DNA from: an uncultured Collinsella sp.
GTDB taxonomy: Bacteria; Actinomycetota; Coriobacteriia; Coriobacteriales; Coriobacteriaceae
DNA length: 21,350 bases
Assembly (NCBI GenBank): GCA_900765115.1
Contig: CAAFQK010000098.1
Span: 1-21,350, forward strand
Reading direction: 5' to 3'
Position 1 is the first letter of the stretch, and each line of letters starts with the position of its first letter. A program made the translations under genes and the position numbers. Shown in pieces: positions 6,605 through 13,641 of the stretch. The notes under the pieces were generated by a model. The model was given only the letters and a program-made list of their open reading frames with translations, made no database searches and was not told where the DNA came from.

Positions 6605-7750
6605 CTAGAGCACCTCCGTGTAGCTGCCAAAGTAGGTGAAGCTTTCGCACACGTCGTCGATGGAATCGAGCAGGTCGTCGAGGGCCTTGCTGCCAAAGGG
6701 GCAGTCCAGATCAAAGTAGAACATAAACTCAAAGTCGCGGCCGGGGATGGGGCGGCTCTCGAGCTTGATGAGGTTGATGTTGAGTGCGTAGAAGCGCTCG
6801 AGCACGCGATAGAGGGCGCCCGGCTCGTTGGCCGTGGTGATCATGAGCGAGGTGCGATTAGCGCCGGGGTAGACGCGCGGCTCGCGGCTGATGACGACAA
6901 AGCGCGTGTAGTTGTTGTCCGAGTCTTGGATATTGGGCTCCAACACCTCGAGGCCATACAGCGTGGCACAGCTGCGCGATGCGATGGCGGCAACATCGGT
7001 GCGTTCGGAGTTGGCGACCATCTCAGCCGACATGGCCGTGTTGGGGTACTTGGTGGCGCGCAGGCCGTGGTTCTCGATAAAGCCGGCGCACTGGGCAATG
7101 GCTTGGCCGTGGCTGTAGACCTCGCGCACGTCGGCGAGCTTGGTGCCGGGCTTGACGAGCAAGTTGTGGTCGATCTTGAGGCGAAGCGAGCGCACGATGT
7201 GGAAGTCGAACTGGGCGAGCAGGTCGTAGACGGCGTTGACCGAGCCGGCGGTGGAGTTCTCGATGGGCAGCACGCCAAACTCGCAGAAGCCGTCGCGCAC
7301 AGCGCGCATAACGCCTTCGAAGGTCTCGAAAAACGCGATGTCGGGCACGTCGAAGAGCTTGCACGCGGCGATTTGACTGTAAGCGCCCTCAACGCCCTGG
7401 CAAGCGACGGTGGCAGTTTGAGGGAAGGGCGTGTCGGAGGCTGCAGCCGTGGCGTGGGCCTTTTGCGAGACAGTGATGCCCTTGAGTTCGTTGATGTAGC
7501 GCTGCTGCTCGGCCTTGCTCATGCTCATGAGGAGACGGAACAGGGTGATGGTCTGCGCCTCGTAGCGCTCGGGCGCGCGGCTGGCGAGGTTGTTGAGCTT
7601 GGAGCGCTCGCGGGCGGGGTCGAAGACGGCCTTGCCCATCTCGATTTTTGACTTGGCGACTTCGGTGGCAATGTCCATGCGCTCGATAAAGCTGTTGAGG
7701 AGCGTGGTGTCGATGCCATCGATGGCCTGGCGGATGTCAGCAAGGTCCAT
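6605..7750 (-). CDS. pheA: Chorismate mutase / prephenate dehydratase (P-protein) with ACT domain
   Basis: This 381-residue protein converts chorismate to prephenate and then to phenylpyruvate, the phenylalanine branch. Residues ~1-90 are an AroQ-class helical chorismate mutase (IRQAIDGIDTTLLNSFIERM, then Lys35/Lys40 and ARERSKL). Residues ~112-290 are the dehydratase: GVEGAYSQ (119-126), LPIENSTAGSV (161-171), YSHGQAIAQC (212-221) and the diagnostic YTRFVVI (281-287). Residues ~299-381 are the ACT domain with EPGALYRVL (309-317) and LESRP (330-334), the motifs that bind phenylalanine for feedback inhibition in this family. AAAGGGG precedes the ATG at 7750. It lies 39 bases after aroC and is directly followed by aroE/K. 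Length and domain order match E. coli PheA. Confidence 0.95.
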   Translation of the reverse strand: MDLADIRQAIDGIDTTLLNSFIERMDIATEVAKSKIEMGKAVFDPARERSKLNNLASRAPERYEAQTITLFRLLMSMSKAEQQRYINELKGITVSQKAHATAAASDTPFPQTATVACQGVEGAYSQIAACKLFDVPDIAFFETFEGVMRAVRDGFCEFGVLPIENSTAGSVNAVYDLLAQFDFHIVRSLRLKIDHNLLVKPGTKLADVREVYSHGQAIAQCAGFIENHGLRATKYPNTAMSAEMVANSERTDVAAIASRSCATLYGLEVLEPNIQDSDNNYTRFVVISREPRVYPGANRTSLMITTANEPGALYRVLERFYALNINLIKLESRPIPGRDFEFMFYFDLDCPFGSKALDDLLDSIDDVCESFTYFGSYTEVL

Positions 7751-7789
7751 AGGGACCCCTTTCGTGAATCATTGCCCGGGGTGGGCTGG

Positions 7790-8887
7790 TTAGCGCTGGG
7801 CGGCGTCCTCGAGGAGGGCGTCCCAGATGGCGAGCGCCGCGGCTGCCTCGGCTACGGGGACGGCTCGGGGGACGATGCAGGGATCGTGACGGCCGTGGAC
7901 CGAGAGCTCGGCATTTTCCATGGCGTCCATGTCTACGGTCTGCTGCTCGCGGCCAATTGAGGGCGTCGGCTTTACGGCCATGCGCCACATGACGGGCGCG
8001 CCGGTCGAAATACCGCCCAGGATGCCGCCGGCGTTATTGGACTCGACTTCGATCTCGCCGGTCTCGGCATCGATGCGATACGGATCGTTGTTCTCGCTGC
8101 CGCGCATGGCGGCCACGGCAAAGCCCATGCCAAACTCCACGCCCTTTACGGCGGGAATGCCAAACGCGATTTGCGCGATGCGGTTCTCGATGCCGTCGAA
8201 CATGGGGTCGCCGATGCCCGTGGGAAGCCCGTAAATGCCGCACTCCACGATGCCGCCGATGCTGTCGAGTTCATCGCGCGCGGCCAGAATCTCCTCGCGC
8301 ATGCGGCCGGCTGCGGCGGCGTCAATGCACGGCAGGTCGTTCGTAAGGATCGCCTTGCGGTCGGCCTCTCGATAGACCATATCGTCCATCGGCAGGTCGG
8401 AGATGCCGCCGATCTGCGCGGCGTGCGCCATGACCTGAATGCCGCGGGCCTCGAGTGCCTGTAGCGCAATGCCGCCGGCGATGCATAAGGGTGCCGTTAG
8501 GCGGCCGGAAAAATGCCCGCCACCAGCAACATCGTGCATGTTGTGATACTTCACGCGCGCGGGGAAGTCCGCATGTCCGGGACGGGGCTTGCAGCGCAGC
8601 TCGGAGTAATCATTGGAGCGCGTGTTGGTGTTCTCGATAATCGCGGCAATGGGCGCGCCGGTGGTATGTCCATCGACCACGCCGGCAATGATATGCGCGG
8701 CGTCGGCCTCGTGGCGCTTGGTTGCGGTCTCGTCGCGACCGGGGGCACGACGGTCCAAAAAGGCCTGCAGCTGCTCCTGGTCAACGGCAATACCGGCAGG
8801 AATGCCGTCGAGTGAGCAGCCGATAGCGGGGGAGTGCGACTGGCCAAAGATACTCAGATGCAAGACGTTGCCAAAGGTCGAGGACAT
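7790..8887 (-). CDS. aroC: Chorismate synthase
   Basis: This 365-residue enzyme performs the anti-1,4-elimination of phosphate from EPSP to give chorismate, using reduced FMN. Conserved sites are GQSHSPAIG (15-23, usually GESHG) with catalytic-type His18, RRAPG (46-50), RPGHADF (102-108) with His105, the divergent GGGHFSGRLTAP (122-133, in place of the GGRSSAR form of E. coli), GGISTGAPV and HDPCIVPRAVPVAEA near the C-terminus. The start is ATG at 8887, one base after the aroA stop, with GAGGAGG inside the end of aroA. An in-frame upstream start would add 17 residues inside aroA and is not supported. No flavin reductase domain is fused or adjacent, so reduced FMN must come from elsewhere. Confidence 0.95.
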   Translation of the reverse strand: MSSTFGNVLHLSIFGQSHSPAIGCSLDGIPAGIAVDQEQLQAFLDRRAPGRDETATKRHEADAAHIIAGVVDGHTTGAPIAAIIENTNTRSNDYSELRCKPRPGHADFPARVKYHNMHDVAGGGHFSGRLTAPLCIAGGIALQALEARGIQVMAHAAQIGGISDLPMDDMVYREADRKAILTNDLPCIDAAAAGRMREEILAARDELDSIGGIVECGIYGLPTGIGDPMFDGIENRIAQIAFGIPAVKGVEFGMGFAVAAMRGSENNDPYRIDAETGEIEVESNNAGGILGGISTGAPVMWRMAVKPTPSIGREQQTVDMDAMENAELSVHGRHDPCIVPRAVPVAEAAAALAIWDALLEDAAQR

Positions 8888-8888
8888 G

Positions 8889-10208
8889 CTATTCCTCCTC
8901 GAGCGTGACCTTGCCGCCCAGCAGGCGGTAGTGGTCAAAGAAATCGGGATAGGACTTGTTGACGGCCTCGGCGCCGTGGATCACAACTTCGCCAGTGGCG
9001 CGGCTCGCAGCGATGGCAGCCATCATGGCGATGCGGTGGTCGTTGTGCGAATCGACCTCGCCGCCGGTGAAGGCATCGACACCCTTGATGATGAGGTCGT
9101 CACCGGCGATGCGCACCTGTGCGCCCAGCGCGGTGAGCTCGCGGGTGGTGGTGACCAGACGGTCAGATTCCTTGATGCGCAGGCGCGCACAGTCACGGAT
9201 GAACGTGCGGCCCTGAGCCAGCGAGGCCACGGCCGAGATAACGGGTACCAGGTCGGGAATGTCGTGGGCGCTCATCTCAAAGCCGGCGAGCTTGTCGGAC
9301 TGCACGGTGGCGGCGTTGGTGGAGCGCACGATGCGGGCGCCAAAGCGCGAAAGCGCGGCAAGCACGTTGCGGTCGCCCTGCGCGGAGCTCAGCGACACGC
9401 CCTCCACGGTGATGGGGTCGGTGCCGATGGCGCCAGCGCACAACCAAAAGGCGGCGTTGGACCAGTCGCCCTCGACGGCCACGCTGCCGGGCGTGCGGTA
9501 CGAGCCACTGCTCACGCGGAAGTTCGTGACCTCGGGCTGACCGTCCTTGGCGGGAATGCGCTCGACGTTGACCTCAACGCCAAAGGCCTTCATGGCCTGG
9601 ATTGTTAGGTTGATGTAGGGGCGGCTCTCAATGAGGCCGGTCACCTGCACACAGGAGGGCTGGGCGAGCAACGGGGCCGCCAGCAGCAGGCCCGAGATAT
9701 ACTGCGAGCTCACGTTGCCCGGCAGCACAAAGGTGCCCGGGCGCATGCGGCCGCTTGTCTTGAGCGGAAAACCGCCCAGACCCTGCAGGTCGCAGCCGGC
9801 GGCGATGATCTCGTCCGAGAGCGGGGACAGCGGGCGGGCGCCCAAGCGTCCCTGACCCACAAAAGTTGCTTCTGCGCCCAGCGCGCAGGCGACGGGCAAC
9901 ATAAAGCGGAGCGTGGAGCCGCTTTCGCCGCAGTCAAGCGTTCCGCCGGCAAGTGCCTTGAGCAGGCCAAACTCAATGCTCTTCATAGTGGGGTGGACCT
10001 GGAAGCCGTCCTCGACGGTCTCGATGCGAGCACCCAGGGCCGTAAGGCAGCGCACCGTGGCCTCGATGTCGGCGCAGGTGGTGTTGCAGGTAACGTGCGT
10101 CTCGCCGTTGGCAAGCGCAGCGCAGATGATGAGGCGATGCGCCATCGACTTGGACGCGATCGCGGGAACGGTGCCCTTGAGCGGGGAGGGGGTGATGCGG
10201 GCTAGCAT
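8889..10208 (-). CDS. aroA: 3-phosphoshikimate 1-carboxyvinyltransferase (EPSP synthase)
   Basis: This 439-residue enzyme adds the enolpyruvyl group of PEP to shikimate-3-phosphate (step 6). Motifs are SKSMAHR (19-25, the N-terminal Lys20/Ser21/Arg25 site), GESGSTLRF (94-102), Asp319 in DIPDLVPV, RIKESDR (344-350) and NDHRIAM (389-395). The second loop reads ESGST where E. coli has NAGTA, a form that I recall as common in Firmicutes and related anaerobes. The gene overlaps the end of aroB by seven bases (ATG at 10208; aroB stop at 10202-10204), and a GGGAG lies about 12 bases upstream inside aroB. Overlap implies coupled translation. Confidence 0.96.
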   Translation of the reverse strand: MLARITPSPLKGTVPAIASKSMAHRLIICAALANGETHVTCNTTCADIEATVRCLTALGARIETVEDGFQVHPTMKSIEFGLLKALAGGTLDCGESGSTLRFMLPVACALGAEATFVGQGRLGARPLSPLSDEIIAAGCDLQGLGGFPLKTSGRMRPGTFVLPGNVSSQYISGLLLAAPLLAQPSCVQVTGLIESRPYINLTIQAMKAFGVEVNVERIPAKDGQPEVTNFRVSSGSYRTPGSVAVEGDWSNAAFWLCAGAIGTDPITVEGVSLSSAQGDRNVLAALSRFGARIVRSTNAATVQSDKLAGFEMSAHDIPDLVPVISAVASLAQGRTFIRDCARLRIKESDRLVTTTRELTALGAQVRIAGDDLIIKGVDAFTGGEVDSHNDHRIAMMAAIAASRATGEVVIHGAEAVNKSYPDFFDHYRLLGGKVTLEEE

Positions 10209-11308
10209 GCGGATGCGTCTCCCTTCTGGCCGAGGCCCTCGGCAATGAGTTCGTGGAAAGTGGAAAGCGGCGTGCGGTCGATGTAGCAGCGGCCAATGCC
10301 GTGCGGAATCACCAGGTCGATGGTGTCGCCCGCGCGCTTCTTGTCGTGGAGCGCCTCGGCAAAGATGGCGTCGGCATCTTGGTCGCAGCGGGTCTTGAGG
10401 CCATGGCGGGCGCAGAGCTCCTCAATACGACCGGGCAGTGCAGCATCGCAAACGCCGTGCAGGGCCGCGGCGCGCGTGATGATACCCATGCCGATCGAAA
10501 CGCAGTTGCCGTGTCCGAGCTCAAAGTGCTCGCAGGCCTCGACGGCGTGTCCGGCGCTGTGTCCAAAGTTGAGGAGCTTGCGCTGGTTGGTTTCGCGCTC
10601 GTCGGCGACGACCACGGCGCGCTTGATGTCGATATTGCGGGCGATGATGAGCGCTACGCGGGCCACATCGCGGTTGAGCAGCTCCAGCGTGAGCGGGGTC
10701 TTCTCCAGCTCGGCGAAAAGCTCTGGGTCGGCGATCACGGCGTGCTTGACGACCTCGCCACAGCCGTCGGCGAACTGCTCGGGCGTGAGGGTGGCCAGGC
10801 ACCCCACGTCGGCGATAACCACATTCGGCTGCCAAAAGGCGCCGGCCAGGTTCTTGCCGGCAGCCAGGTCGATGGCGGTCTTGCCACCCACCGACGAATC
10901 CACCATGGCGAGCAGGCTCGTCGGGATCTGCACAAACTTGCAGCCGCGCATGTAGGTGGCGGCCACAAAGCCCGTCACGTCGCCCACGACGCCGCCGCCG
11001 AGCGCCACGATAACGTCGGAGCGCGAAAGCTCGTGCTCGGCCACAAACTCCAAAATGGCAACATAGGTTTCGGCGCGCTTATGGGCCTCGCCGGCCTCGA
11101 AGGTGCAGATGCTCACCTCGTAGCCTGACGCCTCCAGGCTCTGCTTAACGGGCATCTGGTAAAGCGGGCCCACGTTGGTGTCCGTCACGATGACGGCCTT
11201 GGTGCCGCCGGCAGTGGCGCGCACGAGCGGTCCCGCCTGCTCCAGCAAAAACGTGCCAACATGCACCTGGTAGGGGCGTGCAGTGTCGATATCGATGGTA
11301 ATCGCCAT
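10202..11308 (-). CDS. aroB: 3-dehydroquinate synthase
   Basis: This 368-residue NAD- and metal-dependent enzyme cyclises DAHP to 3-dehydroquinate (step 2). It shows GGGVVGDVTGFVAATYMRG (104-122), PTSLLAMVDSSVGGKTAID (129-147), GCGEVVKH (182-189, metal ligand Glu184 and Lys188), NFGHSAGH (247-254, metal ligand His250), GHGNCVSIGM (265-274, metal ligand His266) and HDKK (321-324). All three metal ligands are present. Length is normal. AAAGGA lies about ten bases before the ATG at 11308, and tyrA ends 36 bases upstream with no terminator between. Confidence 0.96.
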   Translation of the reverse strand: MAITIDIDTARPYQVHVGTFLLEQAGPLVRATAGGTKAVIVTDTNVGPLYQMPVKQSLEASGYEVSICTFEAGEAHKRAETYVAILEFVAEHELSRSDVIVALGGGVVGDVTGFVAATYMRGCKFVQIPTSLLAMVDSSVGGKTAIDLAAGKNLAGAFWQPNVVIADVGCLATLTPEQFADGCGEVVKHAVIADPELFAELEKTPLTLELLNRDVARVALIIARNIDIKRAVVVADERETNQRKLLNFGHSAGHAVEACEHFELGHGNCVSIGMGIITRAAALHGVCDAALPGRIEELCARHGLKTRCDQDADAIFAEALHDKKRAGDTIDLVIPHGIGRCYIDRTPLSTFHELIAEGLGQKGDASAC

Positions 11309-11344
11309 AAGCTATGGTCCTTTCGACCTGGCGTGATAGGTGGT

Positions 11345-12259
11345 CTAGTGGGAGGCCTCGTCGTCGAGTGCGCGCTTAATGCGGTCGCCCTCGGCAAGGA
11401 GATTCTCCAGATAGCGCTGGTCGCGGTCCTTAAGGGCGCGGCTGTAGGCGCCGAGCGATTCGATAAGATGGTCGATCTCGAAGGCGAGCGCGTCGGCGTC
11501 GTCGATCATGAGCTCGGACCACATTTGCGGGTTGAGGTGCGCCACACGGGTGAGATCGCGATAGCTACCGGCCGAAAAGCCGTGGTGGACCTGGGCAGTG
11601 GGGCTTTTGACGTAGGCGTTGGATACCACGTGCGCAAGCTGGCTCGTGAAGGCGATGACGCGGTCGTGCTCGGCGGCGCTGGTCACGCTGAACTTGCCAA
11701 AGCCCAAGGGGCGCACCATCTCGCGCACCTGGCCCAAAAGCTCCAGCTTGAGCGCATCGTCTACCGCGGGCGGTACGAGCACCAGCGGGGCGCCCTGGAA
11801 CAGGTCGGCACGAGAGTTAGCGTAGCCCGAGAACTGGGTGCCCGCCATGGGGTGCGCGCCCACAAAGTAAAAGCCGTGCTCGCGGGCAAGCTCAAAGGCA
11901 CGTTCGCACACGATGCCCTTGACGCCCACCGTGTCGATCACCACGGGGCCCATGATGGCGTCGGTGTCGGTGGCGTCGGCGAGCGCCTTGGCGTGCGTCT
12001 CGAGCCACTCGATGCATGCCTCGGGGTAGCAAGCCAGGACGATGATGTCGCATTCGCCGAGTGTCTTGTCGTTGAGCTCTCCGGCGACAGTGCCCATGCT
12101 GGCGGCCGTCATGACATCGTCATCGGGGTCCCAGGCCAGCACGCGGACGCCCGCCTGTGCATAGCCGCGGGCAAAGCTACCGCCGATGAGGCCAAGGCCG
12201 ACGATGCCGGCGCACTTGGGGCCGCCCTGGTTAACGCGCGCGTTTCTCACCGTACCCAT
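11345..12259 (-). CDS. tyrA: Prephenate dehydrogenase
   Basis: This 304-residue NAD(P)-dependent enzyme oxidatively decarboxylates prephenate to 4-hydroxyphenylpyruvate, the tyrosine branch; arogenate as substrate cannot be excluded. Residues ~14-165 form the Rossmann domain with GLGLIGGS (21-28), IDTVGVKG (108-115) and AHPMAG with catalytic-type His136 (135-140). The helical C-terminal domain has EHDRVIAFTSQLAHVVSNA (197-215) and SYRDLTRVAHLNPQMW (232-247). Compared with well-studied TyrA proteins, the DxxSVK serine is Gly112 and the SHLPH motif is SQLAH. There is no fused mutase or ACT domain, so feedback control is not visible here. It starts three bases after the aroF stop; GGAG within the end of aroF serves its ATG. 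Confidence 0.93.
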   Translation of the reverse strand: MGTVRNARVNQGGPKCAGIVGLGLIGGSFARGYAQAGVRVLAWDPDDDVMTAASMGTVAGELNDKTLGECDIIVLACYPEACIEWLETHAKALADATDTDAIMGPVVIDTVGVKGIVCERAFELAREHGFYFVGAHPMAGTQFSGYANSRADLFQGAPLVLVPPAVDDALKLELLGQVREMVRPLGFGKFSVTSAAEHDRVIAFTSQLAHVVSNAYVKSPTAQVHHGFSAGSYRDLTRVAHLNPQMWSELMIDDADALAFEIDHLIESLGAYSRALKDRDQRYLENLLAEGDRIKRALDDEASH

Positions 12260-12262
12260 GGG

Positions 12263-13285
12263 CTACTCCATGGTCTCTTGGCAGACAACCTCGCGGATGG
12301 CTCGGATGCGGCGCATGGTGTCGTCGAACTGATCGGGGGTGAGGGCCTGGGCGCCGTCGGACCAGGCGCGGCTCGGCTCGTCGTGGACCTCGATCTCCAG
12401 GCCGTTGGCACCGCAGGCGGTCGCGGCGAGCGCCATGGGCTCGACGTAGCGGGTGTAGCCGGTGGCGTGGCTGGGGTCGGCGACGACGGGCAGGTGCGAC
12501 AGGTGGTGCAGCACCGGCACGGCGTTAAGGTCGAAGGTGTTGCGGGTGCGGGTCTCGAAGGTGCGGATACCGCGCTCGCACAGGATGACGTTGTCGTTGC
12601 CCTCGCTCATGATGTACTCGGCTGCCATAAGCAGCTCGTCGATCGTGCCGGACATGCCGCGCTTGAGCAGAATCGGGGTCTGGGTCTTGCCGACCTCCTT
12701 GAGCAGGGGGAAGTTCTGGGCGTTGCGGGCGCCGATCTGCATGACGTCAATCTTCTTGTCAAGGAAGACCTGCACGTCGCGCGGGTCCATGATCTCGGTG
12801 ACGATCGGCATGTCGAGCTCGGCAGACGCCTCGCACAGCAGGTCGAGGCCGGCAGGGCCCATGCCCTGGTAGGCGTAGGGGGAGGTGCGGGGCTTGTAGG
12901 CGCCACCGCGCAGCATCGTGGCACCGGCGGCCTTCACGCGGCGTGCGATGCGGATGAGGTTCTCGCCCTCGACGGAGCAGGGACCGGCGATGACCTGGAA
13001 CTGGTCGCCGCCGATCTTGACGCCGTGGCCGCAGTCGATGACGGAGTCCTCGGGGTGGAACTTGCGGTTGGCGCGCTTAAAAGGCTCGGAGACGCGCTGC
13101 ACGCGCTCGACGACATCCATGGACTCGAGCAGGAACGGGTCGATCTTGGTCGTATCGCCCACCAGGCCGATGATCGTCTCGTTCTCGCCGCGCGAGACAT
13201 CGGTCTTCAGGCCCTTTTTCTCAATCCAGCTGACGATATGGCTTACGGCCTCGTCGCTGGCGCTCTGCTTTAAAATTGCAATCAT
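12263..13285 (-). CDS. aroF: 3-deoxy-7-phosphoheptulonate (DAHP) synthase, type I-beta, with N-terminal regulatory domain
   Basis: This 340-residue enzyme condenses PEP with erythrose-4-phosphate, the committed shikimate step. Residues ~1-75 form the ferredoxin-like regulatory domain seen in Thermotoga maritima DAHP synthase, where tyrosine and phenylalanine inhibit. The barrel follows with AGPCSVEG (100-107, metal ligand Cys103), RGGAYKPRTSPYAYQG (126-141), GARNAQNF (185-192), LKRGMSGTIDE (207-217), CERGIRTFE (236-244), VVADPSHATG (267-276, His273), GLEIEVHDEP (295-304, Glu299) and Asp310. ATG at 13285 was chosen because the protein then matches the family length; an in-frame ATG at 13333 would add 16 residues that overlap a leader hairpin. 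The ribosome site (AGAGG) is modest. It is the first gene of the operon, so it sits right behind the probable control region. Confidence 0.95.
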   Translation of the reverse strand: MIAILKQSASDEAVSHIVSWIEKKGLKTDVSRGENETIIGLVGDTTKIDPFLLESMDVVERVQRVSEPFKRANRKFHPEDSVIDCGHGVKIGGDQFQVIAGPCSVEGENLIRIARRVKAAGATMLRGGAYKPRTSPYAYQGMGPAGLDLLCEASAELDMPIVTEIMDPRDVQVFLDKKIDVMQIGARNAQNFPLLKEVGKTQTPILLKRGMSGTIDELLMAAEYIMSEGNDNVILCERGIRTFETRTRNTFDLNAVPVLHHLSHLPVVADPSHATGYTRYVEPMALAATACGANGLEIEVHDEPSRAWSDGAQALTPDQFDDTMRRIRAIREVVCQETME

Positions 13286-13295
13286 GGTGTGCCTC

Positions 13296-13358
13296 TCACC
13301 TCGATGGATAACTTTTGCAAAAACGGCCCGCATCGCGAGCCGTGTATATATGGTGCAT
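13296..13358 (-). other. Possible 20-codon leader reading frame upstream of aroF
   Basis: An ATG at 13358 on the minus strand, only a few bases past the predicted transcription start, opens a 20-codon frame ending in TGA at 13296. It encodes Tyr at codons 5 and 17 and Phe at codon 13, and spans the leader hairpin. There is no room for a ribosome binding site, so it would have to be translated as a leaderless message. The Tyr/Phe content is suggestive but could be chance. Confidence 0.2.
13316..13343 (-). terminator. Leader terminator (candidate attenuator) upstream of aroF
   Basis: Read on the minus strand, ACGGCTCGC (13343-13335) and GCGGGCCGT (13331-13323) form a 9-bp stem, including one U-G pair, around a GAT loop, followed by TTTT (13322-13319). 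On the plus strand the same position is a C-A mismatch, so the structure favours minus-strand RNA. It lies between the candidate promoter and aroF, 38 bases before the start codon. No gene lies upstream on this strand for it to terminate, which points to attenuation of the aro operon. Confidence 0.5.
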
Positions 13359-13366
13359 GAGAGTTT

Positions 13367-13396
13367 ATACTATCTGACTCGCTTTTGCCTTCTAAA
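13367..13396 (-). promoter_or_regulatory. Candidate promoter of the aro operon
   Basis: On the minus strand TTTAGA (13396-13391) and TAGTAT (13372-13367) are separated by 18 bp, giving a start near 13358-13360 and a leader of about 75 bases before aroF. An alternative -10, TATAAA (13369-13364), overlaps it. Confidence 0.45.
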
Positions 13397-13448
13397 GTGG
13401 GCCGTTGCGGCTCGTCTTCCTCGGAATTGCAAAGCTTTTTCTTTTATT

Positions 13449-13478
13449 TTGATAGCCCGTGGTGCACTTGGGTATAAT
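13449..13478 (+). promoter_or_regulatory. Promoter of tRNA-Arg(CCG)
   Basis: TTGATA (13449-13454) and a perfect TATAAT (13473-13478) lie 18 bp apart, and transcription would start about 5 bases before the tRNA at 13490. This is the best promoter match in the window. Confidence 0.8.
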
Positions 13479-13489
13479 GCCAACTGTTG

Positions 13490-13566
13490 GCCCTATTAGC
13501 TCAGGGGATTAGAGCGTCTGCCTCCGGAGCAGAAGGCCGTTGGTTCGAATCCAACATGGGGCACCA
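13490..13566 (+). tRNA. tRNA-Arg, anticodon CCG
   Basis: This is a complete 77-nt cloverleaf with encoded CCA. The acceptor stem GCCCTAT/ATGGGGC contains one T-G pair, the D stem is GCTC/GAGC, and the anticodon stem TCTGC/GCAGA encloses CTCCGGA with CCG at 13524-13526. The T stem GTTGG/CCAAC carries a TTCGAAT loop. It reads CGG codons. Confidence 0.96.
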
Positions 13567-13577
13567 TCGAACGTAAG

Positions 13578-13613
13578 ACCGTCCGAACCTCGCATGGTCC
13601 GGGCGGTTTTCTT
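13578..13613 (+). terminator. Intrinsic terminator of tRNA-Arg(CCG)
   Basis: ACCGTCCGAACC (13578-13589) pairs with GGTCCGGGCGGT (13596-13607), with one T-G pair and one A-C mismatch, around a 6-nt loop. It is followed by TTTCTT. It lies 12 bases after the tRNA and 29 bases before the start of the P-type ATPase gene. Confidence 0.8.
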
Positions 13614-13641
13614 ATACCGACGCGACGTGATGGGACGTGGT

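Noticed and set aside
6326..7651. Long plus-strand open frame opposite pheA and aroE/K
   Set aside because: Antisense shadow; the minus-strand frames contain complete enzyme motifs.
8888..8938. Upstream in-frame start for aroC adding 17 residues
   Set aside because: The extension lies in the aroA coding end and has an Arg/Ser-rich shadow composition; ATG at 8887 has GAGGAGG and gives the family N-terminus.
11261..13273. Very long plus-strand open frame (about 670 codons) opposite tyrA and aroF
   Set aside because: It is antisense to two clear aro genes with intact catalytic motifs; long antisense frames are expected in GC-rich DNA. Its composition (Val, Gly, Ala, His, Asp-rich) is typical of such shadows.
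13286..13333. Upstream in-frame ATG for aroF adding 16 residues
   Set aside because: The extra codons overlap the leader hairpin and lack a ribosome site; the 340-residue form matches type I-beta DAHP synthases.
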